The notes under the pieces are model-generated. The model saw only the letters and a list, made by a program, of their open reading frames with translations, did not search any database and was not told the origin of the DNA. The translations under genes were made by a program, and so were the position numbers. From Limnohabitans_A sp048020265 (lineage in GTDB: Bacteria; Pseudomonadota; Gammaproteobacteria; Burkholderiales; Burkholderiaceae_C), in NCBI RefSeq assembly GCF_048020265.1, contig NZ_CP171843.1, forward strand, positions 2,666,001 to 2,730,000: 64,000 nucleotides of DNA. The letters run 5' to 3'. Of this stretch, positions 32,537-40,917 are shown one piece after another (the first letter of the stretch is position 1; every line of letters starts with the position of its first letter).

Positions 32537-33178
32537 TCACCGGTCGTGCACGTAAGGGTTCGTTTGGCGCTCGCGTCCAAATGTGCTTTCCGGACCGTGC
32601 CCAGGAATGAACACCGTGTCATTGCCCATGGGCCATAAACGCTCGGTGATGCTGGCGATCAAATCGTCATGGTTGCCTTGCGGAAAATCGGTGCGGCCAA
32701 TGCTGCCGGCAAACAGCACATCGCCCACAAATGCGCGTTTGATTTCGGGCGAATAAAACACCACATGGCCAGGCGTGTGACCTGGGCAATGGCGCACCTG
32801 CAAAGTGTGCGCGCCCAATGTGACGGTGTCACCGTCGGCCAACCAGCGCGTAGGCTTGAATACACGGGCTGGCGGAAAGCCATAAGCCGCTGCTGCCGCG
32901 GGCAGGCCATCAATCCAAAACTGGTCCGCCGGGTGCGGGCCGATGATCGGCAAGCCCCCCAGTCGCTCGGCCAGATCGGCCGTACCTGAAGCATGGTCCA
33001 CATGACCGTGGGTGATCCAAATCTGCTCCAGCTTCAAACCCAAGCGCTCGATGGCTCCCAGCAACAAATCCAGATCACCACCGGGGTCCACAACCGCCGC
33101 CTGCAGGGTCTGATCGTCCCAGATCAAAGAGCAGTTTTGCTGGAAGGGTGTGACAGGGATGGTTTGGTATTTCAACAT
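32537..33178 (-). CDS. MBL-fold metallo-hydrolase (glyoxalase II-like)
   Basis: A 213-residue metallo-beta-lactamase-fold hydrolase. The metal motif reads THGHVDHASG, with further ligands in HCPGHTPGHV, FVGDVLFAGSIGR and a late FIPGHGPEST. Related proteins (YcbL type) hydrolyse S-lactoylglutathione or other thioesters. It is a single gene; its upstream region is shared with the divergent lipoprotein gene at 33465. Confidence 0.88.
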   Translation of the reverse strand: MLKYQTIPVTPFQQNCSLIWDDQTLQAAVVDPGGDLDLLLGAIERLGLKLEQIWITHGHVDHASGTADLAERLGGLPIIGPHPADQFWIDGLPAAAAAYGFPPARVFKPTRWLADGDTVTLGAHTLQVRHCPGHTPGHVVFYSPEIKRAFVGDVLFAGSIGRTDFPQGNHDDLIASITERLWPMGNDTVFIPGHGPESTFGRERQTNPYVHDR

Positions 33179-33464
33179 TCAGAAATTATAGGGAGCGTGA
33201 TAACAATGCTCAGCACTGGCGGCCATGCGGCTTGACCTAAGACACTGCACGGGTATCGCGAGATGACTTCTTACAAACTCACCTCCCACGCCGGACTCAC
33301 AAAACAGCCCTTGTCGAACAACAACCAACAGACCCAGCCGCCTTTGTGGCGTGACAGACAGACCTGTGCACCTGCTTCTTCTATCTTGAATGCTCTGGTT
33401 GTGCTTGCGTCATGGTGACGTGAGGATCGGCCAGTCATCTGTCCATGAGACAAGGAGTTCAGCC
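33179..33464. other. Intergenic region between divergent genes
   Basis: 286 bases between the metallo-hydrolase and glycine-zipper lipoprotein genes. It must contain both promoters; I cannot assign a convincing -35/-10 pair. AAGGAG at 33452-33457 is the ribosome site of the lipoprotein. No repeat or RNA gene was recognised. Confidence 0.5.
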
Positions 33465-33698
33465 ATGCACACCCCTCCCCCCTTGATCCGCGTCACAGGC
33501 GCCGCCTTGCTGGCTGCCGCATCCCTGATTTTGTCCGCCTGCTCGGGCATGACGCAGCAGGAAAAGAACACCGCCATTGGGGCTGGTGTTGGGGCCATCG
33601 GTGGCTCCATCCTGACCGGCGGCAGCACAACCGGCACCTTGGGTGGCGCTGCGGTAGGTGGCGTGATCGGTCACGAAGTCAACAAACCCGCCAAGTGA
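33465..33698 (+). CDS. Glycine-zipper small lipoprotein (OsmB/Slp-like)
   Basis: A 77-residue lipoprotein: signal peptide ending in LSAC, then a glycine-zipper hairpin (AIGAGVGAIGGSILTGG and GGAAVGGVIGHEV) that inserts in or lies on the outer membrane. It resembles OsmB-like osmotic or stationary-phase lipoproteins. AAGGAG is seven bases before ATG 33465. It is followed nine bases later by a 48-residue membrane peptide gene. Confidence 0.88.
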   Translation: MHTPPPLIRVTGAALLAAASLILSACSGMTQQEKNTAIGAGVGAIGGSILTGGSTTGTLGGAAVGGVIGHEVNKPAK

Positions 33699-33707
33699 GA
33701 CACCACC

Positions 33708-33854
33708 ATGCTTGAAACAATTGCCATCATTTTGGTCCTGCTGTGGCTGGTGGGTCTGGTGTCGTCTTACACCATGGGGGGATTGATCCATATTCTGCTG
33801 GTCATCGCGATCGTGGTGATCCTGGTGCGTGTGATTCAAGGACGTCGTCTTTGA
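33708..33854 (+). CDS. Lmo0937-type 48-residue membrane protein
   Basis: A 48-residue very hydrophobic protein, starting MLETIAIILVLLWLVGLVSS, with two membrane segments separated by a Tyr-Thr-Met-Gly-Gly turn and a basic RVIQGRRL tail. This is the pattern of the Lmo0937 family, stress-induced in several bacteria, function unknown. It is probably cotranscribed with the lipoprotein gene upstream and ends before the double hairpin at 33863-33927. Confidence 0.8.
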   Translation: MLETIAIILVLLWLVGLVSSYTMGGLIHILLVIAIVVILVRVIQGRRL

Positions 33855-33862
33855 AAACTCCA

Positions 33863-33882
33863 CAGCGGCTCACAAGCCGCTG
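33863..33882. repeat. Small hairpin upstream of the terminator
   Basis: CAGCGGCT, loop CACA, AGCCGCTG. It lies directly before the intrinsic terminator and uses the same CACA loop as the terminator at 8956-8985. It may protect the 3' end of the short lipoprotein mRNA. Confidence 0.55.
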
Positions 33883-33893
33883 AATAGCCACGA

Positions 33894-33927
33894 AAAAGCC
33901 TGCACCCTTGATGGGGTGCAGGCTTTT
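33894..33927. terminator. Bidirectional intrinsic terminator
   Basis: AAAAGCCTGCACCC (33894-33907), a 6-base loop, and GGGTGCAGGCTTTT (33914-33927). It separates the Lmo0937 gene (+) from the ompA-like gene (-). Confidence 0.9.
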
Positions 33928-33942
33928 GACTTTGGCATGGCT

Positions 33943-35115
33943 TCAGCGTTGCTGCTGCGAACCGGTCACTTCCACCTCCACACGACGGTCCACACGCAGG
34001 CAAGTGATCAAGGCCTGACTCGCTGCCATGCCTTTGCACTCGCCAAATTGAGTTTCGGGTTGTGAAGAGCCCACACCGATGGCTGTGATTTTGTCCGCAG
34101 AAACGCCACCCGCTTGCACGAGGTAGTTGCGAACCGCCTCGGCACGGCGCAGCGACAGCTTGTCGTTGTAGGCCTTCGATCCCAAGCGGTCCGTGTGGCC
34201 TGTGACCTGGATCGTCTCGACGTTCACGCTTTTCAGATCCAACAGCAGCTTGTCCAATGCCTGCTTGCCATCGGCTTGCAAGGTGTCCTGGTCAAAGCCA
34301 AACAAGGAGTCGGCTTCCAGCTTCATCTTGACCCATGGTTTGGGGGCAGGTTCAGGTGGCAAGACAGGCGCTTGCGCGACGACTGGGGGCTCCTTATAAA
34401 CCGGCTCAGCCACGGGCGCCACATAGGGGGTGTAAGCGGTCTTGGTCGCCGGCACTGCACCGCCGAAACGGTATACCAGCCCCAAAGAAACCAAATCGAC
34501 ATTGGCACGCTGCCCCACGGAATCATTGACACGGTAGCGCTCGCCTTCTAGCCGCAGGGTCAATGCCGGAGTGAACGCATACTGGGTGCCGATGCCATAT
34601 TTGTAATTCGTCTCGCGTTTTCTGGTGGCGGGCTCGGTCACCGACACAGCGCCAGTGCCACTGAATGTGCCTTTGGTTTGTGCATAGGCAGCCCCCACAC
34701 GGCCCAGCAAGGACCAGCGGTCCGTGATCGGCAATGTGCCCACCAAATCCAGATTAAAACCCTTGATGCGTGCAGAACCCGACAAGGTGCCGGCAGGCGT
34801 GGTGCTGGCATCAAAGCCAAAGCGACCCAAATCAAAATAACCCGTTTCGACAGCCCAGTTGGGGCTCATGGGAAAGCCCACGAAGGCCTTGTAGCCCGTG
34901 CCCTTTTGATCAACCGCCAAGGCATCGGTGGTGAAACCGGCACCGAGCAAGCCTTGGGTGATGCGTGCGTTGTCAATGTGCGCCTTGGATTCACCCGAAC
35001 TGATGCCCATGTAAAGGCCCGTGTTGCCGGCAAGCTCTTGCGCATGCAACACGGGGCTGGCCACAACGGCCAAGGCCAGCAGCGCTGTACGGGGTTTGAT
35101 GTCAAATCGTTTCAT
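33943..35115 (-). CDS. OmpA-family outer-membrane protein
   Basis: A 390-residue protein with a cleavable signal (ending SPVLHAQ), an N-terminal eight-strand beta-barrel of about 200 residues, a Pro-rich hinge (about residues 230-265), and a C-terminal OmpA domain that binds peptidoglycan. ADSLFGFDQDTL, VTGHTDRLGSKAYND and LSLRRAEAVRNYL are canonical, and the two cysteines near GECKG and LITCLRVDRR match the OmpA-domain disulfide. It maintains envelope attachment. A strong own promoter is expected but not assigned. Confidence 0.93.
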   Translation of the reverse strand: MKRFDIKPRTALLALAVVASPVLHAQELAGNTGLYMGISSGESKAHIDNARITQGLLGAGFTTDALAVDQKGTGYKAFVGFPMSPNWAVETGYFDLGRFGFDASTTPAGTLSGSARIKGFNLDLVGTLPITDRWSLLGRVGAAYAQTKGTFSGTGAVSVTEPATRKRETNYKYGIGTQYAFTPALTLRLEGERYRVNDSVGQRANVDLVSLGLVYRFGGAVPATKTAYTPYVAPVAEPVYKEPPVVAQAPVLPPEPAPKPWVKMKLEADSLFGFDQDTLQADGKQALDKLLLDLKSVNVETIQVTGHTDRLGSKAYNDKLSLRRAEAVRNYLVQAGGVSADKITAIGVGSSQPETQFGECKGMAASQALITCLRVDRRVEVEVTGSQQQR

Positions 35116-35205
35116 GTCAAATGCTCCAAAAAATGGCGAAATGCCTGTGTCAAAAAGTGAGTCGAGATTCGATAGAAGTTCAAGCTGCTCATACCCAAAC
35201 CTGGG

Positions 35206-35358
35206 TCAAGGCGGGCCTGACGGAGGCGGGGCTTTCCCCTTGGCCTTTTCGTTGAGCAAGCGCCGCATCAAAAGCAGCCAGGCTGGTTCGCGCAAAGCGT
35301 CGGCCAACATGGCCCGCGATGCCGCCAGACGCTGGACAGGCGTCCATTTGCCACTCAT
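35206..35358 (-). CDS. 50-residue basic small protein (YqjK-position)
   Basis: A 50-codon gene that starts by an ATGA overlap with the stop of the YqjE-like gene. The peptide begins MSGKWTPVQRLAASRAMLAD and ends in a basic, Pro-rich tail with LLLMRRLLNEKAKGK. In E. coli the yqjD-yqjE pair is followed by yqjK, and this product occupies the same place; sequence similarity cannot be judged at this length. The exact junction and clean ending support it as real. Confidence 0.65.
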   Translation of the reverse strand: MSGKWTPVQRLAASRAMLADALREPAWLLLMRRLLNEKAKGKAPPPSGPP

Positions 35359-35735
35359 GCCGCGTGTCCTTGTTGTATGGCCTGAATATCCAGCTGGATT
35401 TGCGTCTGAATTTCGCTCAGGACGGGCTGCAAGCGCAGGCTACGAGCCCGCCACCAACAAAACACGCTGATGGCCAAGGAGCCGACAGGCAATGCCAGCA
35501 AGACCCAGGGGTGAGCCGCATCCTGCAAAGGCAAAGCACTCCACAGCATCAAGGCCACGCCGCCAAATATCAACGCCAGCAACAGCGCCAATGCACTGAA
35601 GCTGTACATCACCCATCGATTTTTGAGTGCACAAAGATACTGGGCACTCAATTCACTGGCCAAATCTGCGTACGCTTTCACGTGCGACTTGAGCAGCTCG
35701 GGGGGCAGCAACAGCAGTTTCAGCAGCGTGGACAT
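35355..35735 (-). CDS. yqjE: YqjE-like / phage-holin-superfamily membrane protein
   Basis: About 126 residues with two strong transmembrane helices (ALALLLALIFGGVALMLW and a second LLALPVGSLAISVFCWW), flanked by amphipathic helices. This is the YqjE layout often labelled holin superfamily III although it is not a phage protein. ATG 35735 overlaps the stop of the upstream DUF883 gene (TGATG); ATG 35762 would add nine residues. It ends in an ATGA overlap with the 50-residue gene. Confidence 0.82.
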   Translation of the reverse strand: MSTLLKLLLLPPELLKSHVKAYADLASELSAQYLCALKNRWVMYSFSALALLLALIFGGVALMLWSALPLQDAAHPWVLLALPVGSLAISVFCWWRARSLRLQPVLSEIQTQIQLDIQAIQQGHAA

Positions 35736-36061
35736 CACTGTTGGCGTGAGCGCATCAGCCATGAAACCGCCAAGGCAGCCACAGCACCCGTACCTGCCGC
35801 GATCAGAACCGAATTGAAGGGCGATTGCTGAATCCAGTGCGCCGCAGTGACGCGCGCGTGATGGGCTTCTTTTTCAAGTTTGTGCATGGCGTCCGCATAC
35901 GCGTCTTTGCCGGACTCACCGAGGTTGTGCAGTTCGTCTCGGACCCGGTTGCCCATGCGGTCCATGGCGGGCTGGGCGTCATGCAAAGCCTCATTCACGT
36001 TGCTGGAAATGTTCGCGCCGAAAGACGCGATTTTTTCCTGTGATGTTTTTTGATCTGACAT
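35735..36061 (-). CDS. yqjD: DUF883 (YqjD/ElaB-like) ribosome/membrane-associated protein
   Basis: A 108-residue protein of the ElaB/YqjD/DUF883 type: a long amphipathic helical region (residues about 15-75) and a C-terminal membrane anchor (LIAAGTGAVAALAVSWL) ending in basic residues. E. coli members tether hibernating 70S ribosomes to the membrane in stationary phase under RpoS. AAAAGG precedes ATG 36061. First of a three-gene operon with the yqjE-like and 50-residue genes. Confidence 0.85.
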   Translation of the reverse strand: MSDQKTSQEKIASFGANISSNVNEALHDAQPAMDRMGNRVRDELHNLGESGKDAYADAMHKLEKEAHHARVTAAHWIQQSPFNSVLIAAGTGAVAALAVSWLMRSRQQ

Positions 36062-36404
36062 AAAAGCCTTTTGAAAGAATGGAACCAATGGAGTAATCCA
36101 CTTTAGGAGCTCAAGTCCGCAGTCGTCTGTGGCTTGGCACACCGATGTCCCGAAACACGCCAAAAACGTCCCGCCAAGAGACACGACAAGTTCATTTCAG
36201 AAAAATAACCACAGCGTTTAGAAGCATTCCCTGTGCTGGATCAAATCAAGTCACTCTTTTTGCGGGATCATGGCTGGGCCGGTGCCGTCATTTATTTTTA
36301 GTTTTTAGTCTCCATCGGTGCTTTGAAATGGACTCCATGCAATACCTCGACCTCAGGCCATCCCAGCTCATCTGGTCGTGCACACGCGTGTCGGCCTTGC
36401 AACG
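36062..36404. other. Intergenic region between divergent yqjD-like and crp/fnr genes
   Basis: 343 bases carrying the promoters of both divergent units. It is more AT-rich than its surroundings, with T-rich stretches near 36290-36310. I looked for an FNR box (TTGAT-N4-ATCAA) and found only partial matches around 36235-36250. No RNA gene or mobile element recognised. Confidence 0.5.
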
Positions 36405-37124
36405 ATGACGCCATCATCTGGCCCGCCGCAAAATCAATTGCTGGCCTGTTTGCCCTACGCCGAGCTGGAGCGATTAACGCCTCTGCTGGACCGTGTGGCG
36501 CTGCCCGCAGACAAATGCCTGCACGAGTCAGGCTCCCTCTTTCAACACGTTTATTTCCCGATCAGCGGCCTGGTGGCCTTGCACAGTCAAATCGAGAACG
36601 GCGACTCGTCTGTACTCTCGCTTGTGGGGCGCGAGGGCTTTGTGGGTGTATCGAGCTTCATGGGTGGCTTGTCCACCACCAGCAACGCCACTGTTTTTTC
36701 AGACGGTATTTTTTTGCGCATGCACAGTGGCGATTTGCTTCGCGCCTTCGAACAATCGGTTCCACTTTTGCACCTGTTGCTGCGCTACACCCAAGCCCTG
36801 ATCACACAAATGGCACAAACTTCGGTGTGCAACCGCCACCATTCCGTTGACAACGCCTTCAGCCGATTTTTGCTACTGGGACTGGACCGGTCGGTGGGCC
36901 ATGAATTGCTGCTTACCCATGAAAAAGTAGCCAATTTGCTGGGCGTTCGCCGTGAAGGCGTCAGCGAAGCGGCCATGCGCTTGCAACGTCAAGGCTTGAT
37001 CCGCTATTCACGAGGTCGCATCCAGGTTTTGGACCGTGCCGGTTTAGAGGCTTTGACTTGCGAGTGCTACAAGGTCATCAAAACCGAATACGATCGCCTG
37101 CTGCCTATGCAGTTGGCCGTTTGA
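36405..37124 (+). CDS. Crp/Fnr-family transcriptional regulator
   Basis: A 239-residue regulator with a cupin-like effector domain (about residues 10-130), a long dimer helix and a C-terminal helix-turn-helix (LTHEKVANLLGVRREGVSEAAMRLQ). It lacks the cAMP-contacting RxS of Crp and has no N-terminal Cys cluster of Fnr, so the ligand is unknown; the dimer-helix region has one Cys (TSVCNRHH). ATG 36405 is used; GTG 36378 is upstream in frame. It lies just before the CheB-CheR hybrid and opposite the stress operon, so control of this block is a reasonable guess. Confidence 0.88.
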   Translation: MTPSSGPPQNQLLACLPYAELERLTPLLDRVALPADKCLHESGSLFQHVYFPISGLVALHSQIENGDSSVLSLVGREGFVGVSSFMGGLSTTSNATVFSDGIFLRMHSGDLLRAFEQSVPLLHLLLRYTQALITQMAQTSVCNRHHSVDNAFSRFLLLGLDRSVGHELLLTHEKVANLLGVRREGVSEAAMRLQRQGLIRYSRGRIQVLDRAGLEALTCECYKVIKTEYDRLLPMQLAV

Positions 37125-37155
37125 ATGACTGGCTCACGAAAACACTTTCCGATGA

Positions 37156-39750
37156 TTGACGCCCTTGTCTGATTCACACGCCGCTTTGCCCAAGCATGAA
37201 GTTCCCCGCATTGTGGGCATCGGCACGTCTGCAGGCGGCTTGGAAGCGCTGAAGAAATTCTTTGCACACCTGCCAAGCAACACGGACAGGGCCTACGTGG
37301 TGGTTCAACACACAGGACCCGAACACAAAACCTTGTTGGGCAGCTTGTTACAACGGGTCACCGCATTGCCCGTTCAAGATGCGCACAACGGCATGGTGGT
37401 GGCGGCCAACACCATTTACGTCATGCCCACCAGCGGCGCACTCACCGTGGTGCGTGGATGCTTGCACTTTGTGGCAGCCCCCAAGACGGCCAATGCGCCT
37501 CTGGCGATCGATGCTTTTTTGACCTCTTTGGCCCAAGACCAAGGCTGCCAGGCGGTGGGCGTGATTTTGTCGGGCATGGGGCGCGACGGGGTCCAAGGTC
37601 TGCAAGCCATTCACCAAGCGCAGGGGCTGTGCCTCGTGCAAGCGCCCCATACAGCGGCTTTTCCATCCATGCCGCAAAGCGCCATCGATGCAGGGTGTGT
37701 CGATGCGGTGGCCGCGCCAGAGGATCTGCCCGAGCAAATCATTCAGTGGTCGTTGTCAAACGATGCACTCGGTGCAACAAGCTCCGCGTCACCCGTTACC
37801 GAGATTGCGGCTGAAGAGATCTCCTCCGACGATGCCCTGAAGTCCATTGTGGATCTGCTGCAGCAACACCTGCACCATGATTTTTCACTGTACAAACCCA
37901 GCACTTTGCTCCGACGTGTCGAGAGGCGTATGCACGTTCATCAGCTGCCATCGATGGCAGCCTATGTGCATTACCTGCAAACCAATCCGCCCGAGCGAGC
38001 CTTGCTGTTCTCTGAAATGCTGATCGGCGTGACTTCGTTTTTCAGGGATACGCAGGTTTGGCTCGATCTGTCGGCACATGTTTTACCGGCTTTGATCGGC
38101 TCACACGACAGCAGCCCCATCAGGGCATGGGTTCTGGGATGCTCCACGGGCGAAGAGGCTTACAGTCTGGCCATGCTACTGCGCGAAGCGCAAGATGCGT
38201 CTGGCCAACCGCACCGGACGGTGCAAATTTACGCCACCGACCTCAATGCCTCTGCCATCGCATTCGCTCGAAAGGGCTGGTACAGCCAACAGGCAGTAGC
38301 GGGTCTGTCTCAGGAACGGCTCAACCGTTTTTTCACGCCCTGCCAAGAGGGTCATCTGGTGCATCCCAACATTCGGGCCATGGTCATGTTTGCCAAACAC
38401 GATGTGATCACAGACCCGCCCTTCACACAACTGGACTTGCTGCTGTGTCGCAATGTCCTGATTTACTTCAATGCTGCGCTGCAGCGACGCCTCATACCCT
38501 TGTTTCACTTTTGCCTGCGAGCAGGCGGCAGTTTGGTGCTCGGGAGCGCAGAAACCGTGGGGCGTTCGCAAAATCTTTTCAAGGCCTTGGTGCCCCCATC
38601 CCGCATTTATGCCCGAAGCGAGCAAGGGCCGAAACCCGGCTTGGTGGCGTTTCCCATCCATCGGCGGCCCCCCGCACCGTTACCATCCAAGGAGTTGCCC
38701 GTGTCAACCTTGCCCCCTACGTCCAGCGACAATCTGCAAGCCTTGGCCGATCAGGTCTTGCTGCAGACCTTTTCACCGGCTGCGGTTCTCGTCAACCCAT
38801 CGGGCGATATTTTGTACATCAGTGGCAGAACTGGACACTATCTGGAGCCCGCTGCCGGCAAAGCGAACTGGAACATCCACGTCATGGCCAGACCCGGCCT
38901 GCGTGCCCAGATCGCGACAGCTTTGCGTCAAGCCTTGCAAGAAGGTCGGCCCGTTGTGCTGCATGGCTTGCCCTTAGAGGGGCATCGCCATCGGCAATTG
39001 CAGGTCACTGTTCATCCCTTGCACGAACCCAAATCGCTGGCCGGCTCAGCCATGGTGGTTTTCAAGGAATTGGAAGTTCCTCATGCCGCTGGTGGTCAAA
39101 CAGCGCCCTCGACGTCTGCAGTGAACGCCGAGCTGCTAACCGCACAAGAAGAGCTACAAGCCTTGCGCCGTGAAATGCACGCCTCCAGAGACCAGCTGTC
39201 CGCCATCAATGAATCCTTGAAGCTCACCAACGAAGAGCTGCAATCGGCCAACGAAGAACTCAGCACGTCCAAGGAAGAGGCGCAGTCGATGAACGAAGAG
39301 CTGCAAACCATCAACAGCGAACTGCAAACACGCCTAGACGATCTGGCGCTGGCGCAAAGCGACATGCAAAACCTGCTCAACAGCACCGACATTGCCACAC
39401 TGTTCTTGGACAACGATCTGAACGTGCGCCGTTTCACGGAAAAAGCCGTAGGTATCTTTCATCTGCGCGAAGCCGATGTGGGTCGCCCATTGAGCGATCT
39501 GGCCAACACGCTGGCCTACCCGCTTTTACAAGACGACGTCAAGGAAACCTTGCGCACCTTGACGCCCTGCACCAAGTCTGTGGCCGCCACCGATGGCCGC
39601 TGGTTTTCAGTGCGCATCATGCCGTACCGGACCTTGGCCAACACGGTCAATGGCGCCGTATTGACCTTTGTCGACATCAGCACGGCCAAAGCGCTCGAAT
39701 TCCAGTTGCGTGAGACCCATGTCCCCCCTCAGACACCAAAGACCTCATGA
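37156..39750 (+). CDS. CheB-CheR-PAS hybrid signalling protein
   Basis: An 864-residue fusion. Residues about 15-200 are a CheB methylesterase domain (GTSAGGLE with Ser25, VVQHTGPEHK with His52, ILSGMGRDG with Asp). Residues about 220-480 are a CheR methyltransferase (MLIGVTSFFRDTQ, LGCSTGEEAYSLA, CRNVLIYF). A coiled coil of NEELQ-type repeats (about 680-730) and a PAS domain (about 730-850) follow. There is no kinase or receiver domain. No ATG is available near the start; TTG 37156 (or 37165) is inferred. It is coupled by ATGA to a PAS-like gene. The methylation target is unknown. Confidence 0.88.
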   Translation: MTPLSDSHAALPKHEVPRIVGIGTSAGGLEALKKFFAHLPSNTDRAYVVVQHTGPEHKTLLGSLLQRVTALPVQDAHNGMVVAANTIYVMPTSGALTVVRGCLHFVAAPKTANAPLAIDAFLTSLAQDQGCQAVGVILSGMGRDGVQGLQAIHQAQGLCLVQAPHTAAFPSMPQSAIDAGCVDAVAAPEDLPEQIIQWSLSNDALGATSSASPVTEIAAEEISSDDALKSIVDLLQQHLHHDFSLYKPSTLLRRVERRMHVHQLPSMAAYVHYLQTNPPERALLFSEMLIGVTSFFRDTQVWLDLSAHVLPALIGSHDSSPIRAWVLGCSTGEEAYSLAMLLREAQDASGQPHRTVQIYATDLNASAIAFARKGWYSQQAVAGLSQERLNRFFTPCQEGHLVHPNIRAMVMFAKHDVITDPPFTQLDLLLCRNVLIYFNAALQRRLIPLFHFCLRAGGSLVLGSAETVGRSQNLFKALVPPSRIYARSEQGPKPGLVAFPIHRRPPAPLPSKELPVSTLPPTSSDNLQALADQVLLQTFSPAAVLVNPSGDILYISGRTGHYLEPAAGKANWNIHVMARPGLRAQIATALRQALQEGRPVVLHGLPLEGHRHRQLQVTVHPLHEPKSLAGSAMVVFKELEVPHAAGGQTAPSTSAVNAELLTAQEELQALRREMHASRDQLSAINESLKLTNEELQSANEELSTSKEEAQSMNEELQTINSELQTRLDDLALAQSDMQNLLNSTDIATLFLDNDLNVRRFTEKAVGIFHLREADVGRPLSDLANTLAYPLLQDDVKETLRTLTPCTKSVAATDGRWFSVRIMPYRTLANTVNGAVLTFVDISTAKALEFQLRETHVPPQTPKTS

Positions 39751-40355
39751 TGAACGCCCCACCGAACAGCAGCAAGATTTCCTTGGCAAGTTTGCGCGAA
39801 CGCGCACAGAAGCGACTGCATGCCAACGACACCCAAGCCCGCGTTGACAAGGATGCCAGCGACGCCTTGCGGGTGTTGTTTGATCTGGCCTCATCACCGG
39901 CCACCGCCCACGATGCCCTGGCCCTGCTGCACGAGCTGCAAGTGCACCAGGTCGAACTGGATTTGCAAAACGAAGAGCTGCAATCATCTCGCGCCGAGCT
40001 GGAAGCCTCTTGGGTACGGCAAACCCAATTGATGGACGCCTCACCGAGTGCGCAGTTGATTTTGGACAGTTCAGGTTGCCTGACGGCCTGCAACGTCCAC
40101 GCTTTGCGATGCCTCGCTCAAAGTTGGCCTCAGCTGCTGGGCAAACCACTGGACAGCTGGATTGATCCCTTGGAACGACCCCGCGTGCAAGCATGGCGAA
40201 AAGATGCGCAACGGAGTGCAAAGCCGATCTCTCTGGGCTTTTCACTTCAACTGAAAGACGCGACGACGCGCACGGTTTGGGCAGCAGCATGCGCCAATCC
40301 TTTAGGACAAGGCGTATTGATGTCATGGGTCGATGCACCGGCTTCATCGGCTTGA
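39747..40355 (+). CDS. PAS-domain-like short protein with coiled coil
   Basis: A 202-residue soluble protein: an N-terminal helical part with a coiled coil (HELQVHQVELDLQNEELQ, about residues 63-85), then a PAS-like domain (MDASPSAQLILDSSGCLTACN, about 97-195). No output domain is present. It starts inside the stop of the CheB-CheR hybrid (ATGA), so the two are coupled, and its NEELQ repeat mirrors the coiled coil of that protein. A sensory or adaptor partner for the hybrid is the natural inference. Confidence 0.75.
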   Translation: MMNAPPNSSKISLASLRERAQKRLHANDTQARVDKDASDALRVLFDLASSPATAHDALALLHELQVHQVELDLQNEELQSSRAELEASWVRQTQLMDASPSAQLILDSSGCLTACNVHALRCLAQSWPQLLGKPLDSWIDPLERPRVQAWRKDAQRSAKPISLGFSLQLKDATTRTVWAAACANPLGQGVLMSWVDAPASSA

Positions 40356-40498
40356 AATGTGGCACAGCACACCGACACAGCGATGGCGGGTACCTAGTAT
40401 TGAGTTGACTTGAGGCCGATACCCAAAGGGTGGGGCACCAAGCCTGTGGTCAAGCCGTGGCTTGGCTGATTCAACTTCATGCACGATAGGACTTCATC

Positions 40499-40813
40499 AT
40501 GATCCGCAAAACATCACTGGCCGCCATGGCCGCTTCCCTGGTTCTTTTGGCTGCGTCCGGTTGCGCCGTGACACGAGGTCAAGAGTCGGTAGGCGCTTAT
40601 ATCGATGATGCGGGCATCACAACCATGGTGAAGTCACGCTTCTTTGAAGACAAGGATGTCGCAGGCACATCGATCAGCGTGGAAACTCTCAACGGCACCG
40701 TTATGCTGTCAGGCTTTGCGAAAAACAGCCTGGAGCGCAACAAGGCCGAAACCATCGCCCGCGGCGTCAAGGGTGTGAAATCGGTCAGAAACGAGATCGC
40801 TATCCGTCCTTGA
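40499..40813 (+). CDS. BON-domain lipoprotein (OsmY-like)
   Basis: A 104-residue lipoprotein: signal and lipobox AASGC, then a single BON domain (about 35-104) with the typical VETLNGTVMLSGFAKN and GVKGVKSVRNEI segments. Single-BON proteins bind phospholipid and are osmotic or stationary-phase induced. It closes the envelope/stress block that starts at 33465; the second BON protein of the window is DolP. Confidence 0.88.
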   Translation: MIRKTSLAAMAASLVLLAASGCAVTRGQESVGAYIDDAGITTMVKSRFFEDKDVAGTSISVETLNGTVMLSGFAKNSLERNKAETIARGVKGVKSVRNEIAIRP

Positions 40814-40917
40814 GACATCGGCGGTCTACCGGCCACCCGACCAAACAGGAGACCATCACCGTCCTGGGCGTGGACAGTTTGTTGATCCGTTCGCTGCTCG
40901 ACAAAAGCCGGTGAAGA

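Noticed and set aside
33863..33927. Double hairpin as a small RNA gene
   Set aside because: Explained by the end of the Lmo0937 gene plus an intrinsic terminator; no promoter recognised.
35355..35735. Phage holin-like protein as a sign of a prophage
   Set aside because: The gene lies in a yqjD-yqjE-like housekeeping/stress operon; no integrase, capsid, terminase or lysis gene is near.
36230..36260. Partial FNR-box-like sequence upstream of the Crp/Fnr gene
   Set aside because: Only one half-site is convincing; spacing and second half do not fit TTGAT-N4-ATCAA.
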